DNA of 64,000 bases from Nocardia sp. CC227C (GTDB lineage: Bacteria > Actinomycetota > Actinomycetes > Mycobacteriales > Mycobacteriaceae). The position numbers were made by a program, and so were the translations under genes. The DNA is taken from assembly GCF_030767025.1 (NCBI RefSeq), contig NZ_JASITE010000004.1, positions 1 through 64,000 on the forward strand. Reading direction: 5' to 3'. Below are positions 17,710-26,430 of the stretch, piece after piece. Each line of letters starts with the position of its first letter. Position 1 is the stretch's first letter. The notes under the pieces are model-generated. The model saw only the letters and a list, made by a program, of their open reading frames with translations. It was not told the origin of the DNA and searched no databases.

Positions 17710-18935
17710 TGCACGAACTCGTTGGTGCGCTGCGCTCCTATGCTTGGGGTTCGCGCACCGCGCTCGCTCAGCTGTGCGGCCGACCGGTCCCGTCCGCGCA
17801 TCCGGAAGCCGAACTCTGGTTCGGTGCACACCCCGCCGATCCGGCGCGGGTGCGCGTCAACGGTCACGATCGCTCACTGCTCGAGCTGCTCGCAGCCGAT
17901 CCACAACGCGAACTCGGCCCGGTCGCGGGCGAGTTCGACGGACGGCTGCCGTTCCTGCTGAAGATCCTCGCCGCCGAGGAACCGCTGTCACTCCAGGCGC
18001 ATCCCAGCCTCGAACAGGCACGCGCCGGATTCGCGCGGGAGAACCACACGGGCGTGCCCATCGACTCGCCCATGCGCAACTACCGCGACGAGAACCACAA
18101 GCCCGAACTGGTCGTCGCCCTGGACCGTTTCGAGGCCCTGGCCGGATTCCGCGACCCGAATGCCACCGTGCGCCTGCTCCAGGCCCTGGCGGTGCCCGAA
18201 CTCGCCTCCTACGCGGATCTGCTTGCCGCCCAGCCCGATTCGGCGGGCCTGCGCACCCTGTTCACCACCTGGATCGCGTTGCCGCAGTCCGCGCTGGCCA
18301 CCCTGCTGCCCAAGATGCTCGACGGCTGCGTGCGCTACCTGTCCGACCGCGACGCCGGAAACAACGGCGCGCGCAAGGAATTCACCGCCGAGGTGAAGAC
18401 CGCGCTGGAGCTGGCCGAGGCGTATCCGGGTGATGCCGGGGTGCTGGCGGCGCTGCTGCTCAACCGGATCACCCTCGAACCCGGTGAGGGCCTGTTTCTC
18501 GCGGCCGGGAATCTGCACGCCTACCTGCGCGGCGTCGGCGTGGAGATCATGGCCAACTCCGACAATGTGCTGCGCGGCGGCCTCACCCCCAAGCACGTGG
18601 ACGTGCCGGAACTATTGCGCGTCCTGGATTTCGAACCCCTCGACCTGCCCGTCGTGGCGCCGGAGACGGAAGCCGCGGGCATGTACCGGTACCGCACGCC
18701 CGCGGCGGAATTCACCCTGCGGCGAGTGGAATTGGCCGAGGGGCAACCACCGCTCCCGCTGCCCGCCTCCGGCCCCAAGATCGCACTGTGCACCCTGGGC
18801 GCGGTGCGCCTGTCCCAGCACGGTCACGACCTCGAGGTGCCGTGTGGCCGCGCGGCCTGGATCTCCGCCACCGACGCGCCGATCACCGCGCAGGCGATAG
18901 ACGGTCCGGCACAGCTGTTCTGCGCCTCCGTTTGA
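17709..18935 (+). CDS. manA: Mannose-6-phosphate isomerase, type I
   Basis: Zinc enzyme converting fructose-6-phosphate and mannose-6-phosphate, the entry to GDP-mannose. The 408-aa protein shows the zinc ligands of type I PMI: SLQAHPS (QxH), NHKPELVVAL (Glu) and NLHAYLRGVGVEIMANSDNV followed by RGGLTPKHVD. The GTG start overlaps the previous stop (TAGTG). It ends the manB-TobH-manA operon, orthologous to Rv3255c. Confidence 0.95.
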   Translation: MHELVGALRSYAWGSRTALAQLCGRPVPSAHPEAELWFGAHPADPARVRVNGHDRSLLELLAADPQRELGPVAGEFDGRLPFLLKILAAEEPLSLQAHPSLEQARAGFARENHTGVPIDSPMRNYRDENHKPELVVALDRFEALAGFRDPNATVRLLQALAVPELASYADLLAAQPDSAGLRTLFTTWIALPQSALATLLPKMLDGCVRYLSDRDAGNNGARKEFTAEVKTALELAEAYPGDAGVLAALLLNRITLEPGEGLFLAAGNLHAYLRGVGVEIMANSDNVLRGGLTPKHVDVPELLRVLDFEPLDLPVVAPETEAAGMYRYRTPAAEFTLRRVELAEGQPPLPLPASGPKIALCTLGAVRLSQHGHDLEVPCGRAAWISATDAPITAQAIDGPAQLFCASV

Positions 18936-19000
18936 TCATCGCGGCGGTACTCTGAGCCCGGCGAATCGTCAGGATCACAGGGCTCCGGAAGGGACGAACG

Positions 19001-19933
19001 GTGGCTGCGGGTGGCGGTAGGAAGGCGATCATCGCGGCGATGACCGCCAATGGCGGTATCGCGGTCGCGAAATTCGTGGGCGCGGGGATCACCGGATCGG
19101 CGTCCATGCTGGCGGAGGCCGTGCACTCGGTGGCCGACACCTGCAATCAGGGTCTGCTGCTGTTCGGGCAGCGCCGGGCCGCGCAGGAGGCCGACAACCT
19201 GCACCAGTTCGGGTACGGGCGCAATCGCTACTTCTACTCGTTCGTGGTCGCGCTGGTGATCTTCGCGCTCGGTTCGCTGTACGCGCTCTACGAGGGCGTA
19301 CACAAGGTCCAGCATCCGGAGGAACTGTCCAGTCCGATGGTGGCCATCGTGATTCTCGGTATCGCGATCGGGTTGGAGACCTTCAGCATGATCACCGCCG
19401 TCAAGGAGTCGCGCCCGCTCAAGGGCGACGCCAGCTGGTGGCGGTTCATCCGCACCTCGCGGCATCCGGAACTGCCGGTAGTGCTGCTCGAGGACTCGGG
19501 CGCGCTGATCGGCCTGATGCTGGCCTTCGGCGCGGTCAGCATGACCGTCGTCACCGGCGACCCGGTCTGGGACGGCATCGGCACGCTGTGCATCGGCGTA
19601 CTGCTGGGCGTCATCGCCGCCATCCTCATCGTGGAGATGAAGAGCCTGCTCATCGGTGAGGGCGCGGTCGCCGAGGACGACAAGCTGATTCGCGAGCAGT
19701 TGGTCGACGGCAGCCGGATCGACCGGGTCATCCACCTCAAGACCCAGTACCTCGGCCCGGAGGAGCTGCTGGTGGCGGCCAAGGTCGCCATCGTGCCCGG
19801 GCTGGAGATCGGCGATATCGCCGCCGCCATCGACGACGCCGAGGCACGGGTGCGTGCGGCGGTGCCGATCGCCAAGGTCATGTACCTGGAGCCGGACCTG
19901 TACCGCAGCGCCACCGCCTTACCGAGCGCATAG
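19001..19933 (+). CDS. Cation diffusion facilitator family transporter
   Basis: Predicted divalent-metal (zinc-type) efflux protein in the cytoplasmic membrane, 310 aa with about six TM helices. The first half-site is AEAVHSVADT (HxxxD); the partner site reads LLEDSGALIG, the Glu/Asp variant of SLC30A9-like members rather than the HxxxD of classical Zn exporters, so metal choice is uncertain. The C-terminal domain runs from about residue 210. GTG 19001 follows GGAAGGGA. Its 3' end has a degraded partial copy at 20688-20749, on the far side of vapBC. Confidence 0.85.
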   Translation: MAAGGGRKAIIAAMTANGGIAVAKFVGAGITGSASMLAEAVHSVADTCNQGLLLFGQRRAAQEADNLHQFGYGRNRYFYSFVVALVIFALGSLYALYEGVHKVQHPEELSSPMVAIVILGIAIGLETFSMITAVKESRPLKGDASWWRFIRTSRHPELPVVLLEDSGALIGLMLAFGAVSMTVVTGDPVWDGIGTLCIGVLLGVIAAILIVEMKSLLIGEGAVAEDDKLIREQLVDGSRIDRVIHLKTQYLGPEELLVAAKVAIVPGLEIGDIAAAIDDAEARVRAAVPIAKVMYLEPDLYRSATALPSA

Positions 19934-19944
19934 CGACCGAGCGG

Positions 19945-20328
19945 CTACGCGGTCGAGTCGGTGATGAATTCTCGTTCCAGGCCGAGCAGCACGGCGTCGG
20001 CGGTGAGCAAGCGAAGACGCTCACAGTACGCCTGCGAAACGATCAAACGATCGAAGGGGTCGTGCCGCAGCAATTCGGGGAAATGTCGTATGCCTTCCGC
20101 GTGCGCTCCCGTGATATCGAGAACCGACAGCCCCTGACTTGTGACCGCTTCGGTGAACTCGACGGGAATCGTCAGCTTCCCGAGCATGGATTTGATCGTC
20201 AGTTCCCAGATTGTCGCGGACGATACGTAGACCTCTGTGGCAGCCGCGATCGTGGCGCGCGCCCGCGCGCCCAGGCGGGGGCTGTCATCGAGCAGCCACA
20301 CCACCGTCTGACTGTCAAGCAGGAGCAT
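19945..20328 (-). CDS. vapC: VapC-family PIN-domain toxin
   Basis: Predicted ribonuclease toxin of a type II toxin-antitoxin module. The 127-aa PIN domain has the acidic residues in LLLDSQTVVWLLDD (first Asp), WELTIKS (Glu), HDPFDRLIVSQA (two Asp) and LLTADAVL (Asp). Several in-frame ATGs lie upstream (20334, 20337, 20343); 20328 fits the family N-terminus MLLLD and has GGGGA at suitable spacing. Its start lies inside the end of vapB, so translation is coupled. Confidence 0.88.
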   Translation of the reverse strand: MLLLDSQTVVWLLDDSPRLGARARATIAAATEVYVSSATIWELTIKSMLGKLTIPVEFTEAVTSQGLSVLDITGAHAEGIRHFPELLRHDPFDRLIVSQAYCERLRLLTADAVLLGLEREFITDSTA

Positions 20329-20560
20329 CGGCATCATCCCCATAGAACATCCGCTGGATGTCTGGATCGATACCGAAGACGCTGTCGTCGTACGCTAGCT
20401 GCCCCTTCAAGCCACCGAACGTCACGGGCGTAGCCCGGTGTGGCACCAGGTCGGCAATCGGCTTGCCCGCTTTCGAGATCACTATGCGCTCCCCCTTCGC
20501 GACGCGTTCGAGAAGCCTGGACAGGTGTGTCTTGGCCTCATGGATATTCACTGCTGCCAT
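20315..20560 (-). CDS. vapB: VapB/Phd-YefM-family antitoxin
   Basis: Antitoxin of the adjacent VapC, 81 aa. The N-terminal Phd/YefM DNA-binding fold has the signature VNIHEAKTHLSRLLERVAKG then ERIVISKAGKPIADLVP. The C-terminal arm GIDPDIQRMFYGDDADAPA would wrap the toxin. ATG 20560 is preceded by TAGGGGT. It overlaps vapC by 14 nt. A dyad upstream (20570-20599) is the likely autoregulatory operator. Confidence 0.88.
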   Translation of the reverse strand: MAAVNIHEAKTHLSRLLERVAKGERIVISKAGKPIADLVPHRATPVTFGGLKGQLAYDDSVFGIDPDIQRMFYGDDADAPA

Positions 20561-20569
20561 ACCCCTACA

Positions 20570-20599
20570 GTAATGACTAAGTCTAGTCCAGTCCATTAC
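20570..20599. promoter_or_regulatory. Putative vapBC operator
   Basis: Inverted repeat GTAATG (20570-20575) with CATTAC (20594-20599), enclosing the perfect palindrome GACTAAGTC (20575-20583). It lies 10 bp before the antitoxin start, where TA modules normally bind their own complex. Confidence 0.4.
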
Positions 20600-20687
20600 G
20601 AGACGGCTACGAATCGCGTAACCTCCCCGCACGCTCGGTAGCGCGCCCCGACTGCCTGCCGGTGTCCAGCAAGCTGCCCGTCTTGCC

Positions 20688-20749
20688 GAGATCGGATTGC
20701 GGCGGCCATCGACGACGCCGGGGTGCGAGTGCGAGCGGCGGTTCCCGAC
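20688..20749 (+). pseudogene. Remnant of a CDF-transporter 3' end
   Basis: This stretch aligns with 19805-19870, near the end of the CDF gene. The 16-mer GCCATCGACGACGCCG is identical, a 4-nt deletion lies before it, and after it several differences are third-position (synonymous), as for two diverged copies of a coding sequence. It would read roughly EIG..AAIDDAGVRVRAAVPDA after correcting the frame. It is not expressed as such. It lies beyond vapBC in the otherwise gene-less 20561-20800. Confidence 0.45.
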
Positions 20750-20800
20750 GCACGCGATACTTCGGCCGCGTCCGGATCGACTACCCGGCGTCGGGTTCGA

Positions 20801-22300
20801 TTACACCGGTTTGCGGTGCAGGCGTTCGGATTCCAGCAGTTCGATCGGGTCGGTGCGCAGCCCGAACTCGCGGCGCAGCACATGCCGCACGGCGAGCATG
20901 CCGTTCATGCCGTGCACCCCCGGGCCGGGCGGGGTGGCCGACGAGCACAGGTAGACGCCGGGAAGCGGTGTGCGATACGGATTCCAGCGCGGGACCGGGC
21001 GGAAGACGGTCTGGCGCAGGGTCATCGCGCCCGCGGAGATATCGCCGCCGACATAGTTGGCATTGTGAGCGGGCATGGTGGCGGCGGTGCGGACGTGCGA
21101 GGCGAGAATCAGGTCGCGGAAGCCGGGGGCGAAGCGCTCCACCTGCGCGATGACGGTCTCGGTCAGATCGCGGGTGGATCCGTTGGGCACATGCGCGTAG
21201 GTGTAGAGCGTGTATTTTCCTGCGGGAGCACGGGTTTCGTCGACCACGCCGGGCTGGATGGCCAGCACGTAGGGGCGTTCGGCGTGCTCGCCGCGCGCCA
21301 CCGCCTGTTCGGCCGCCACGAGTTCGGCGCGACTGCCCGCCAGGTGCAGGGTGCCCGCGCGGTCGCAGCCGACGGCCTGCCACGGGACGGGTCCGGAGAG
21401 CGCGAAGTCCACCTTGCAGGCCGCGCCGCCGTACCGGAAGCGTTGCAGCGCGGCGTCGTAGCGGGCGGGCAGGCGGTGTTCGGCGATGCGGCGCAGTTCG
21501 GCCGGGGCCAGGTCGAGCAGCACCGCGCGCACATCCTCGAACTCGTCGATGGAGTCGACGCGGTGGCCGGTGAAGATCTGTCCGCCATGGGCTTTCAGGT
21601 CGTCGGCGAGGGCGTCGACGATGGCCTGCGAGCCGCCGCGCGGCACCGGCCAGCCGCCCACGTGAGCGAGAGCGCCCAGCAGCATGGCGACACCGGCGGC
21701 CGGTACGGCACGCGGCGGGATGATGGCGTGCGCGGCGACGCCGGTCAGCAGGGCGGGGGCGAGCTGTTCGCGGAAACGCAGATTCCACAGCGGACTCGCC
21801 TGTTCCAGCAGGCGTTTGGCGAATCGCAGTTCGATGCCGGGGTCCAGGCGCAGCAGTCCCAGCGGATCCAGTGGTGGATGCCGCAGATCCGACATGGCCA
21901 GGCCGACCAGGTCCTCCCACTTGCGCACCAGCGGTCCGAACAGCCGCCGCCAGTTCTTGCCGTCGCGGCCCAGGCCGTCCACGGTCTGTTCGAGGTCGTG
22001 CCACGCCAGGCCCGCCACCCCGCCGTCGAGCGGATGGGCGTAGGACACCTGCGGCGCAAGCAGTTCCACACCGTGCGCGGGCAGGTCGAAGGCGCGGAAG
22101 AAGGGCGAGGCGACCGCCATGGGATGCGCGCCCGCGCACACATCGTGCCGGAAGCCGGGCAGGGTGAGTTCGGCGGTGCGACAGCCGCCGCCGACCGTCT
22201 CCTCCGCCTCGTACACCTGGACATGCAGTCCGGCGCGGGCCAGGATCACGGCCGCCGCCAGCCCGTTCGGCCCCGACCCGACCACCACAGCGTCAGCCAT
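20801..22300 (-). CDS. Phytoene-dehydrogenase-like NAD(P)/FAD-dependent oxidoreductase
   Basis: Flavoprotein of the phytoene desaturase/CrtI superfamily, 499 aa; substrate unknown. The N-terminal dinucleotide-binding fold VVVGSGPNGLAAAVILARAG is followed by the acidic end YEAEETVGGGCRT. The C-terminal FAD motif is LCSSATPPGPGVHGMNGMLA. It is not in a carotenoid cluster, so carotenoid function should not be assumed. ATG 22300 follows a TAGAGT box by 6 nt, suggesting a leaderless mRNA; a GTG two codons earlier is possible. Confidence 0.85.
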   Translation of the reverse strand: MADAVVVGSGPNGLAAAVILARAGLHVQVYEAEETVGGGCRTAELTLPGFRHDVCAGAHPMAVASPFFRAFDLPAHGVELLAPQVSYAHPLDGGVAGLAWHDLEQTVDGLGRDGKNWRRLFGPLVRKWEDLVGLAMSDLRHPPLDPLGLLRLDPGIELRFAKRLLEQASPLWNLRFREQLAPALLTGVAAHAIIPPRAVPAAGVAMLLGALAHVGGWPVPRGGSQAIVDALADDLKAHGGQIFTGHRVDSIDEFEDVRAVLLDLAPAELRRIAEHRLPARYDAALQRFRYGGAACKVDFALSGPVPWQAVGCDRAGTLHLAGSRAELVAAEQAVARGEHAERPYVLAIQPGVVDETRAPAGKYTLYTYAHVPNGSTRDLTETVIAQVERFAPGFRDLILASHVRTAATMPAHNANYVGGDISAGAMTLRQTVFRPVPRWNPYRTPLPGVYLCSSATPPGPGVHGMNGMLAVRHVLRREFGLRTDPIELLESERLHRKPV

Positions 22301-22540
22301 GATCACACTCTAGGCCCCGGCCCGGTGGTGAGCGTCCGCCCGAAAGGTGAATTCTGTCCGGGATCACCCTGATCTGACGGAATCGATCAATCGAGTCGGT
22401 CCGCTGGCCGGCGGTGCATCCGAATCGCCGGGCGCCACGCACGAAAGCGGGAAGGGCGAATCGGGCGAAAGCATCGCACAGCGATTAATCCACGTCCGCC
22501 GGTCCGTCATACCTTCCGAACCCCGAGAAGGAGCCCACTC

Positions 22541-22756
22541 ATGACCACCAAGCCCCACGGACCCGCGTCCTACTTCCCCGCCATCGAAGCCAAGTACGGC
22601 CGCACCGTGGACGAGTGGTTGAGCGCCGTCCGGGAATCCGGTCACAACGGTCACAAAGACCTGGTGAACTGGCTGAAGAGCGAACACGGCATGGGCCACG
22701 GTCACGCCACGGCCATCGTTCAGTACCACCTGAATCCGGAGAAGTGGGCGGTCTGA
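22541..22756 (+). CDS. DUF4287 family small protein
   Basis: Small soluble 71-aa protein. It matches the DUF4287 pattern: YFPAIEAKYGRTVDEWL, then GHKDLVNWLKSEHGMGHGHATAIV. Function unknown; similar domains occur alone or attached to DUF5655. The ribosome site GAGAAGGAG is strong. The 240 bp upstream show no other gene. It lies just beyond the end of a transposase fragment. Confidence 0.8.
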   Translation: MTTKPHGPASYFPAIEAKYGRTVDEWLSAVRESGHNGHKDLVNWLKSEHGMGHGHATAIVQYHLNPEKWAV

Positions 22757-22819
22757 CAGCCTGTTGAACAACCCAGGTTGACGGGTTACTCGACAGCGCC
22801 CTTCTCGGGCGTCCGGCAC
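22757..22819 (-). mobile_element. Possible right end of the decayed IS605-like element
   Basis: Downstream of the TnpB stop on the minus strand there is a small hairpin (CGCCC-GAGAA-GGGCG), then AACCC-GTCAACCT-GGGTT followed by GTTCAAC. IS200/IS605 right ends carry such a hairpin before a TCAA cleavage site. In intact elements the omega RNA overlaps this TnpB 3' region. The left end was not found. Confidence 0.35.
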
Positions 22820-23203
22820 TCACACCGCGAGCGGCTGAGTGTCAGTTCCCGCGTCCACCGGGCCGGTTGCACCGACACCTGCGGGGTGTCGGTCAGCGCC
22901 TTCCCGTCGGCGGGCTTTGGTGACCCGGCCCCCTGCTGGAAGGTCCGGGGATCGTGATAGGTCTTTCACCATGGCAGGCCAGCGGGCGAGGTTGACCGCC
23001 GCGTTCACATCCCGATCCAGCTGTAGCCCACACACGCACGTGAACACCCGATCGGCCAAACGGAGGCGAGTGTTGACGGTGCCGCAGGTAGAGCAGCGTT
23101 TGCTCGACGGGAACCACCGATCAGCGATAGCGACGGTGCCTGCGCGCCAGTTCTGTTTGTAGCGCAGGATGCGCGCGAACTCGGCCCACCCGGCATGCGC
23201 CAT
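22820..23203 (-). pseudogene. C-terminal fragment of IS200/IS605-family TnpB
   Basis: About 128 codons homologous to the end of TnpB (OrfB), the RNA-guided nuclease of IS200/IS605 and IS607 elements. Present are the zinc ribbon (KRCSTCGTVN ... FTCVCG) and the last RuvC piece LDRDVNAAVNLARW with its aspartate. The RuvC-I and II parts and the N-terminal lobe are missing. No TnpA gene is adjacent. The frame abuts the manC stop at 23224, so one element end lies at the manC 3' end. Dead as a nuclease. Confidence 0.85.
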
Positions 23204-23223
23204 CGGGTGTCCGGACGCCGGTA

Positions 23224-24297
23224 TCAGACGTCGGTGGAGAAGCGGATGCCGCCGTCGGGCAGTTCGACGCCGGGCCAGACGCGCGCACCGCGTAGTAGTT
23301 CGCAGCGGGCGCCGACATTGGCGCCGTCACCGATGACGGCGTCGCGGACGAGGGCGCGCGGACCGATGCGGGCGCCGAAGCCGATGATGGAGCGTTCGAC
23401 AGTGGCCCCGGCCTCGACGCAGGCTCCGTCGAAGAGGACCGCGCCGTCGAGACGGGCGCCCGCGCCGACCTCGGCGCCGCGGCCGACCACGGTGCCGCCG
23501 ATGAGGAGGGCGCCGGGGGCCACGCCCGCGCCGGCGTGGACCAGGGATTCGCCGCGCTGGCCGGGCAGGGCCGGGGAGGGGGCGATGCCGCGCACCAGAT
23601 CGGCCGAGCCGCGGACGAAGTCCTCGGGGGTGCCCATATCGCGCCAGTAGGACGTGTCCACGTGGCCCTGGATGTGCGCGCCCTCGGCGAGCAGGGACGG
23701 GAACACCTCGCGCTCCACCGATACCGGTCGTCCGGCGGGGATCTTCTCGATGTACTCGCGGCGGAAGACGTAGCACCCGGCGTTGATCTGGTCGGTCGGC
23801 GGGTCCTGGGTCTTCTCCAGGAAGGCCGTGACGCGGCCGGACTCGTCGGTGGGCACGCAGCCGAAGGCGCGCGGGTCGCCGACGCGGACCAGGTGCAGGG
23901 TCACATCGGCGTCGGTGGTGTGGTGGGTCTCCAGTACCGCGCCCAGGTCGGTGCCGCCCAGCACGTCACCGTTGAACACCATCACGGTGTCGGCGCGCAG
24001 CTTGGGCAGCACATTGCGAATGCCGCCGCCGGTGCCGAGCGGTTCGGTCTCGGTGACGTAGTCGATCTCCAGCCCGAAGTCGGATCCGTCGCCGAAATGC
24101 TCCTCGAAGACCTCGGCCTTGTAGGAGGTCCCGAGCACCACGTGGTGGATTCCGGCGTCGGCGATGCGGGCCAGCAGATGCTGTAGGAACGGCAGGCCGG
24201 CCGTGGGCAGCATCGGCTTGGGTGCCGACAGAGTCAGCGGACGCAAGCGCGTCCCCTGGCCTCCGACCAGGATCACCGCATCCGTTCCGTTGGACAT
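23224..24297 (-). CDS. manC: Mannose-1-phosphate guanylyltransferase (GDP-mannose pyrophosphorylase)
   Basis: Makes GDP-mannose from mannose-1-phosphate and GTP, completing the route begun by manA and manB. The 357-aa protein has an N-terminal nucleotidyltransferase with LVGGQGTRLRPLTLSAPKPM, FNGDVLGG and FLEKTQDPPTDQINAGCYVF. The C-terminal left-handed beta-helix of hexapeptide repeats runs from about residue 255 (VAPGALLIGGTVVGRGAEVG). It is the orthologue of Rv3264c (named manB in some lists). First of a run with wbbL and rmlD in the same direction, but separated from wbbL by 101 bp. Confidence 0.93.
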   Translation of the reverse strand: MSNGTDAVILVGGQGTRLRPLTLSAPKPMLPTAGLPFLQHLLARIADAGIHHVVLGTSYKAEVFEEHFGDGSDFGLEIDYVTETEPLGTGGGIRNVLPKLRADTVMVFNGDVLGGTDLGAVLETHHTTDADVTLHLVRVGDPRAFGCVPTDESGRVTAFLEKTQDPPTDQINAGCYVFRREYIEKIPAGRPVSVEREVFPSLLAEGAHIQGHVDTSYWRDMGTPEDFVRGSADLVRGIAPSPALPGQRGESLVHAGAGVAPGALLIGGTVVGRGAEVGAGARLDGAVLFDGACVEAGATVERSIIGFGARIGPRALVRDAVIGDGANVGARCELLRGARVWPGVELPDGGIRFSTDV

Positions 24298-24398
24298 CTT
24301 CTCCCCTGTTTCAGGTCGTCATTCGGTCGCGTCGGCGCATGCCGAGCTGTCCGGCCGCGCACACAGCGCGGCCGGGTCATTGTGCCTGAGCGGACCGC

Positions 24399-25301
24399 TC
24401 AGTCCGTACCGGCCGCGCGGTCGCGTTCGCGCAGAGCGGATCGAACCGCAAGCCTGCACCGGATCGCAAGTCCGGCCTTGAGCGCCCACCGCAGCGGCGC
24501 CTGCCACCAGTGTGGATGCCGGTCGGCCTGGAAGCGGTAGGCGCTGGCGTGGTGGGCGGGCAGCATGGCCTCGGGGTGCTTGCCGGCGGCATGGCCCTTG
24601 GCATGCGTGACCTCGGCCGATGGCACGAATACATTGTGCCAGCCCGCCTTGCCCATGCGGTCGCCGAAGTCCACGTCCTCCATGTACATGAAGTACCGGG
24701 AGTCGAAGCCGTCGATGGAATCGAAGGCGGCGCGGCGCACCAGCAGGCAGGAACCGGACAGCCAGCCGACCGCCCGCTCGGATATCTCCTCGTTGTCCTG
24801 CCGGTAGCGCAGGGTCCACGGATTGGACGGCCACAGCGTGCCGAGAATGGCGTGGCCCGCACCGTCGGCCAGCCCGGGCACCCGCCGCGCGGACGGGTAC
24901 ACGCTGCCGTCGGGCTCGCGCACCATGGGTCCGAGCGCTCCGGCGCGCGGCCAGCGTTCGGCGACGGCCAGCATCTCGTCGATGGAATCGGTACCCCACC
25001 GGATATCCGGGTTGGCGATGAGGATGAACTCGATCTCCGGATCGATCTCGGCGACGGCGCGATTGATGGCGCCGCCGTAGCCGATGTTGCCGCCGGTGCG
25101 TAGCAGCCGCACATTTTCGTTGGCGTCGGCGACCAGTTCCGGCACGCCGTCGTTCGATCCGTTGTCGGCCAGGATGACCTGGGGCTTCTCGCTGGTGGCG
25201 GTGGCGAGGGTGCTGATGAAGTGCTCGAGGTGCTCACCGGGCGAGTAGGTCACCGTGACGACGGCCAGTGTCGGCCGTCCGACTGAATCCGAGGGGCTCA
25301 C
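24399..25301 (-). CDS. wbbL: Rhamnosyltransferase WbbL (arabinogalactan linker)
   Basis: GT2-family enzyme transferring rhamnose from dTDP-rhamnose to decaprenyl-diphospho-GlcNAc, the linker that joins arabinogalactan to peptidoglycan. The 300-aa protein has VVTVTYSPGEHLEHFI, the donor site ILADNGSNDG, GGNIGYGGAINRAV, the LIANPDI motif and FMYMEDVDFGDRMGKAGW. GTG 25301 lies 11 bp after the rmlD stop, implying co-transcription. Orthologous to essential Rv3265c. Confidence 0.93.
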   Translation of the reverse strand: MSPSDSVGRPTLAVVTVTYSPGEHLEHFISTLATATSEKPQVILADNGSNDGVPELVADANENVRLLRTGGNIGYGGAINRAVAEIDPEIEFILIANPDIRWGTDSIDEMLAVAERWPRAGALGPMVREPDGSVYPSARRVPGLADGAGHAILGTLWPSNPWTLRYRQDNEEISERAVGWLSGSCLLVRRAAFDSIDGFDSRYFMYMEDVDFGDRMGKAGWHNVFVPSAEVTHAKGHAAGKHPEAMLPAHHASAYRFQADRHPHWWQAPLRWALKAGLAIRCRLAVRSALRERDRAAGTD

Positions 25302-25312
25302 GGGCGACCAGC

Positions 25313-26179
25313 CTAGTCGGAAGCGGCGGCGAGCGCGTCGTTCAGCGCATCCTGCCAGGGGCGCAGTGGCGACAGCCCGGCCGCGGTCCAGGACGTCGTG
25401 GACAGAACCGAATATGCCGGGCGGGGAGCGGGTCTCGGGAAAGCCGAGGTCGAGCAGGGCCGGACCCGGTCCGGATCGGCTCCGATATCGGCGAACACCG
25501 CTCGCGCCAGATCGAACCAACTGGCCTGTCCTGCGTTGGCGGCGTGCAGAATTCGCGGCGCGTCGGGATGTTCGGCGAGTTCGACGAGCGCCGCCGCGAG
25601 ATCGGGGGCGTAGGTGGGCGAACCTATCTGATCGTCCACCACGTCGACGGTCTCCCGTTCCCGCTCCAGACGGCGCATGGTGGCGACGAAATCGCCGCCC
25701 GCCCCGGTGTACACCCAGGCGGTGCGCACGATATGACCGGTGTCGGGCAGCAGATCCGCCACCGCCCGCTCCCCCGCCAGCTTGGACTTGCCGTACACCG
25801 AGGCCGGCCCGGTGGGGTCGGTGGTCTCGTACGGTCGCGATCCGGTGCCCGGGAACACGTAGTCGGTGGAGACGTGGATGAGCCGCGCCCCGACCTCCCC
25901 GCACGCCACCGCCAGCGCCATCGGCCCGCGGGCATTGACGGCGCAGGCCGCGTCGACATCGGTTTCGGCCCGGTCCACGGCCGTGTAGGCGGCGCAGTTG
26001 ATCACCACATCGCCGGACCGCAGCGCGGCGCGCACCGCGTCCAGATCGGTGATGTCCAGGTCGGCGTGGGTGTAGCCGCGGGCGTCGGGCGCGAGGTCGA
26101 GCAGCGCACGGCCCAGCTGACCCCGCGCCCCGGTCACCACCAGCCGCCCGGTGACAGGTGTCACGGAGGGGAGAGTCAC
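25313..26179 (-). CDS. rmlD: dTDP-4-dehydrorhamnose reductase
   Basis: Last enzyme of dTDP-L-rhamnose synthesis, supplying WbbL. The 288-aa short-chain dehydrogenase has VTGARGQLGRALLDL for NADPH, HVSTDYVFPG, the catalytic YGKSK and RTAWVYTGAG. I use GTG 26179; upstream in-frame codons look non-coding and give a poor N-terminus. No clear ribosome site. First gene of the rmlD-wbbL pair, divergent from the LCP gene (251-bp shared promoter region). Orthologous to Rv3266c. Confidence 0.92.
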   Translation of the reverse strand: MTLPSVTPVTGRLVVTGARGQLGRALLDLAPDARGYTHADLDITDLDAVRAALRSGDVVINCAAYTAVDRAETDVDAACAVNARGPMALAVACGEVGARLIHVSTDYVFPGTGSRPYETTDPTGPASVYGKSKLAGERAVADLLPDTGHIVRTAWVYTGAGGDFVATMRRLERERETVDVVDDQIGSPTYAPDLAAALVELAEHPDAPRILHAANAGQASWFDLARAVFADIGADPDRVRPCSTSAFPRPAPRPAYSVLSTTSWTAAGLSPLRPWQDALNDALAAASD

Positions 26180-26430
26180 GCCGGCCAGTCTGGCACGTCG
26201 CGCCGGCCGGGCGGCCACCGGTGCGACCTGCCGGAACGACGGCGGTCCCGGCGCGCGGTCGCCATAGCCGCCGGACAGCGCCGGCCGCGCGGCACGCAAC
26301 GCACGGGTAGCGGCTTCCACCGTCCCGCTCCGTCGCGCGTCTAGCCTGCACTCAGGGGGTAGTTCCACGGATACCGACCGGGACGCTGTCCGGGCCGGGC
26401 AGTGGGCACGGTCGGGAAAGGATACGGGGA

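Noticed and set aside
22541..23203. Active IS element
   Set aside because: No TnpA, no N-terminal half of TnpB and no left end; DUF4287 is a chromosomal gene, not cargo.
24399..26351. Single 650-aa minus-strand protein
   Set aside because: The C-terminal 300 residues are WbbL. The rest is the shadow frame of rmlD, which has a clear product in its own frame.
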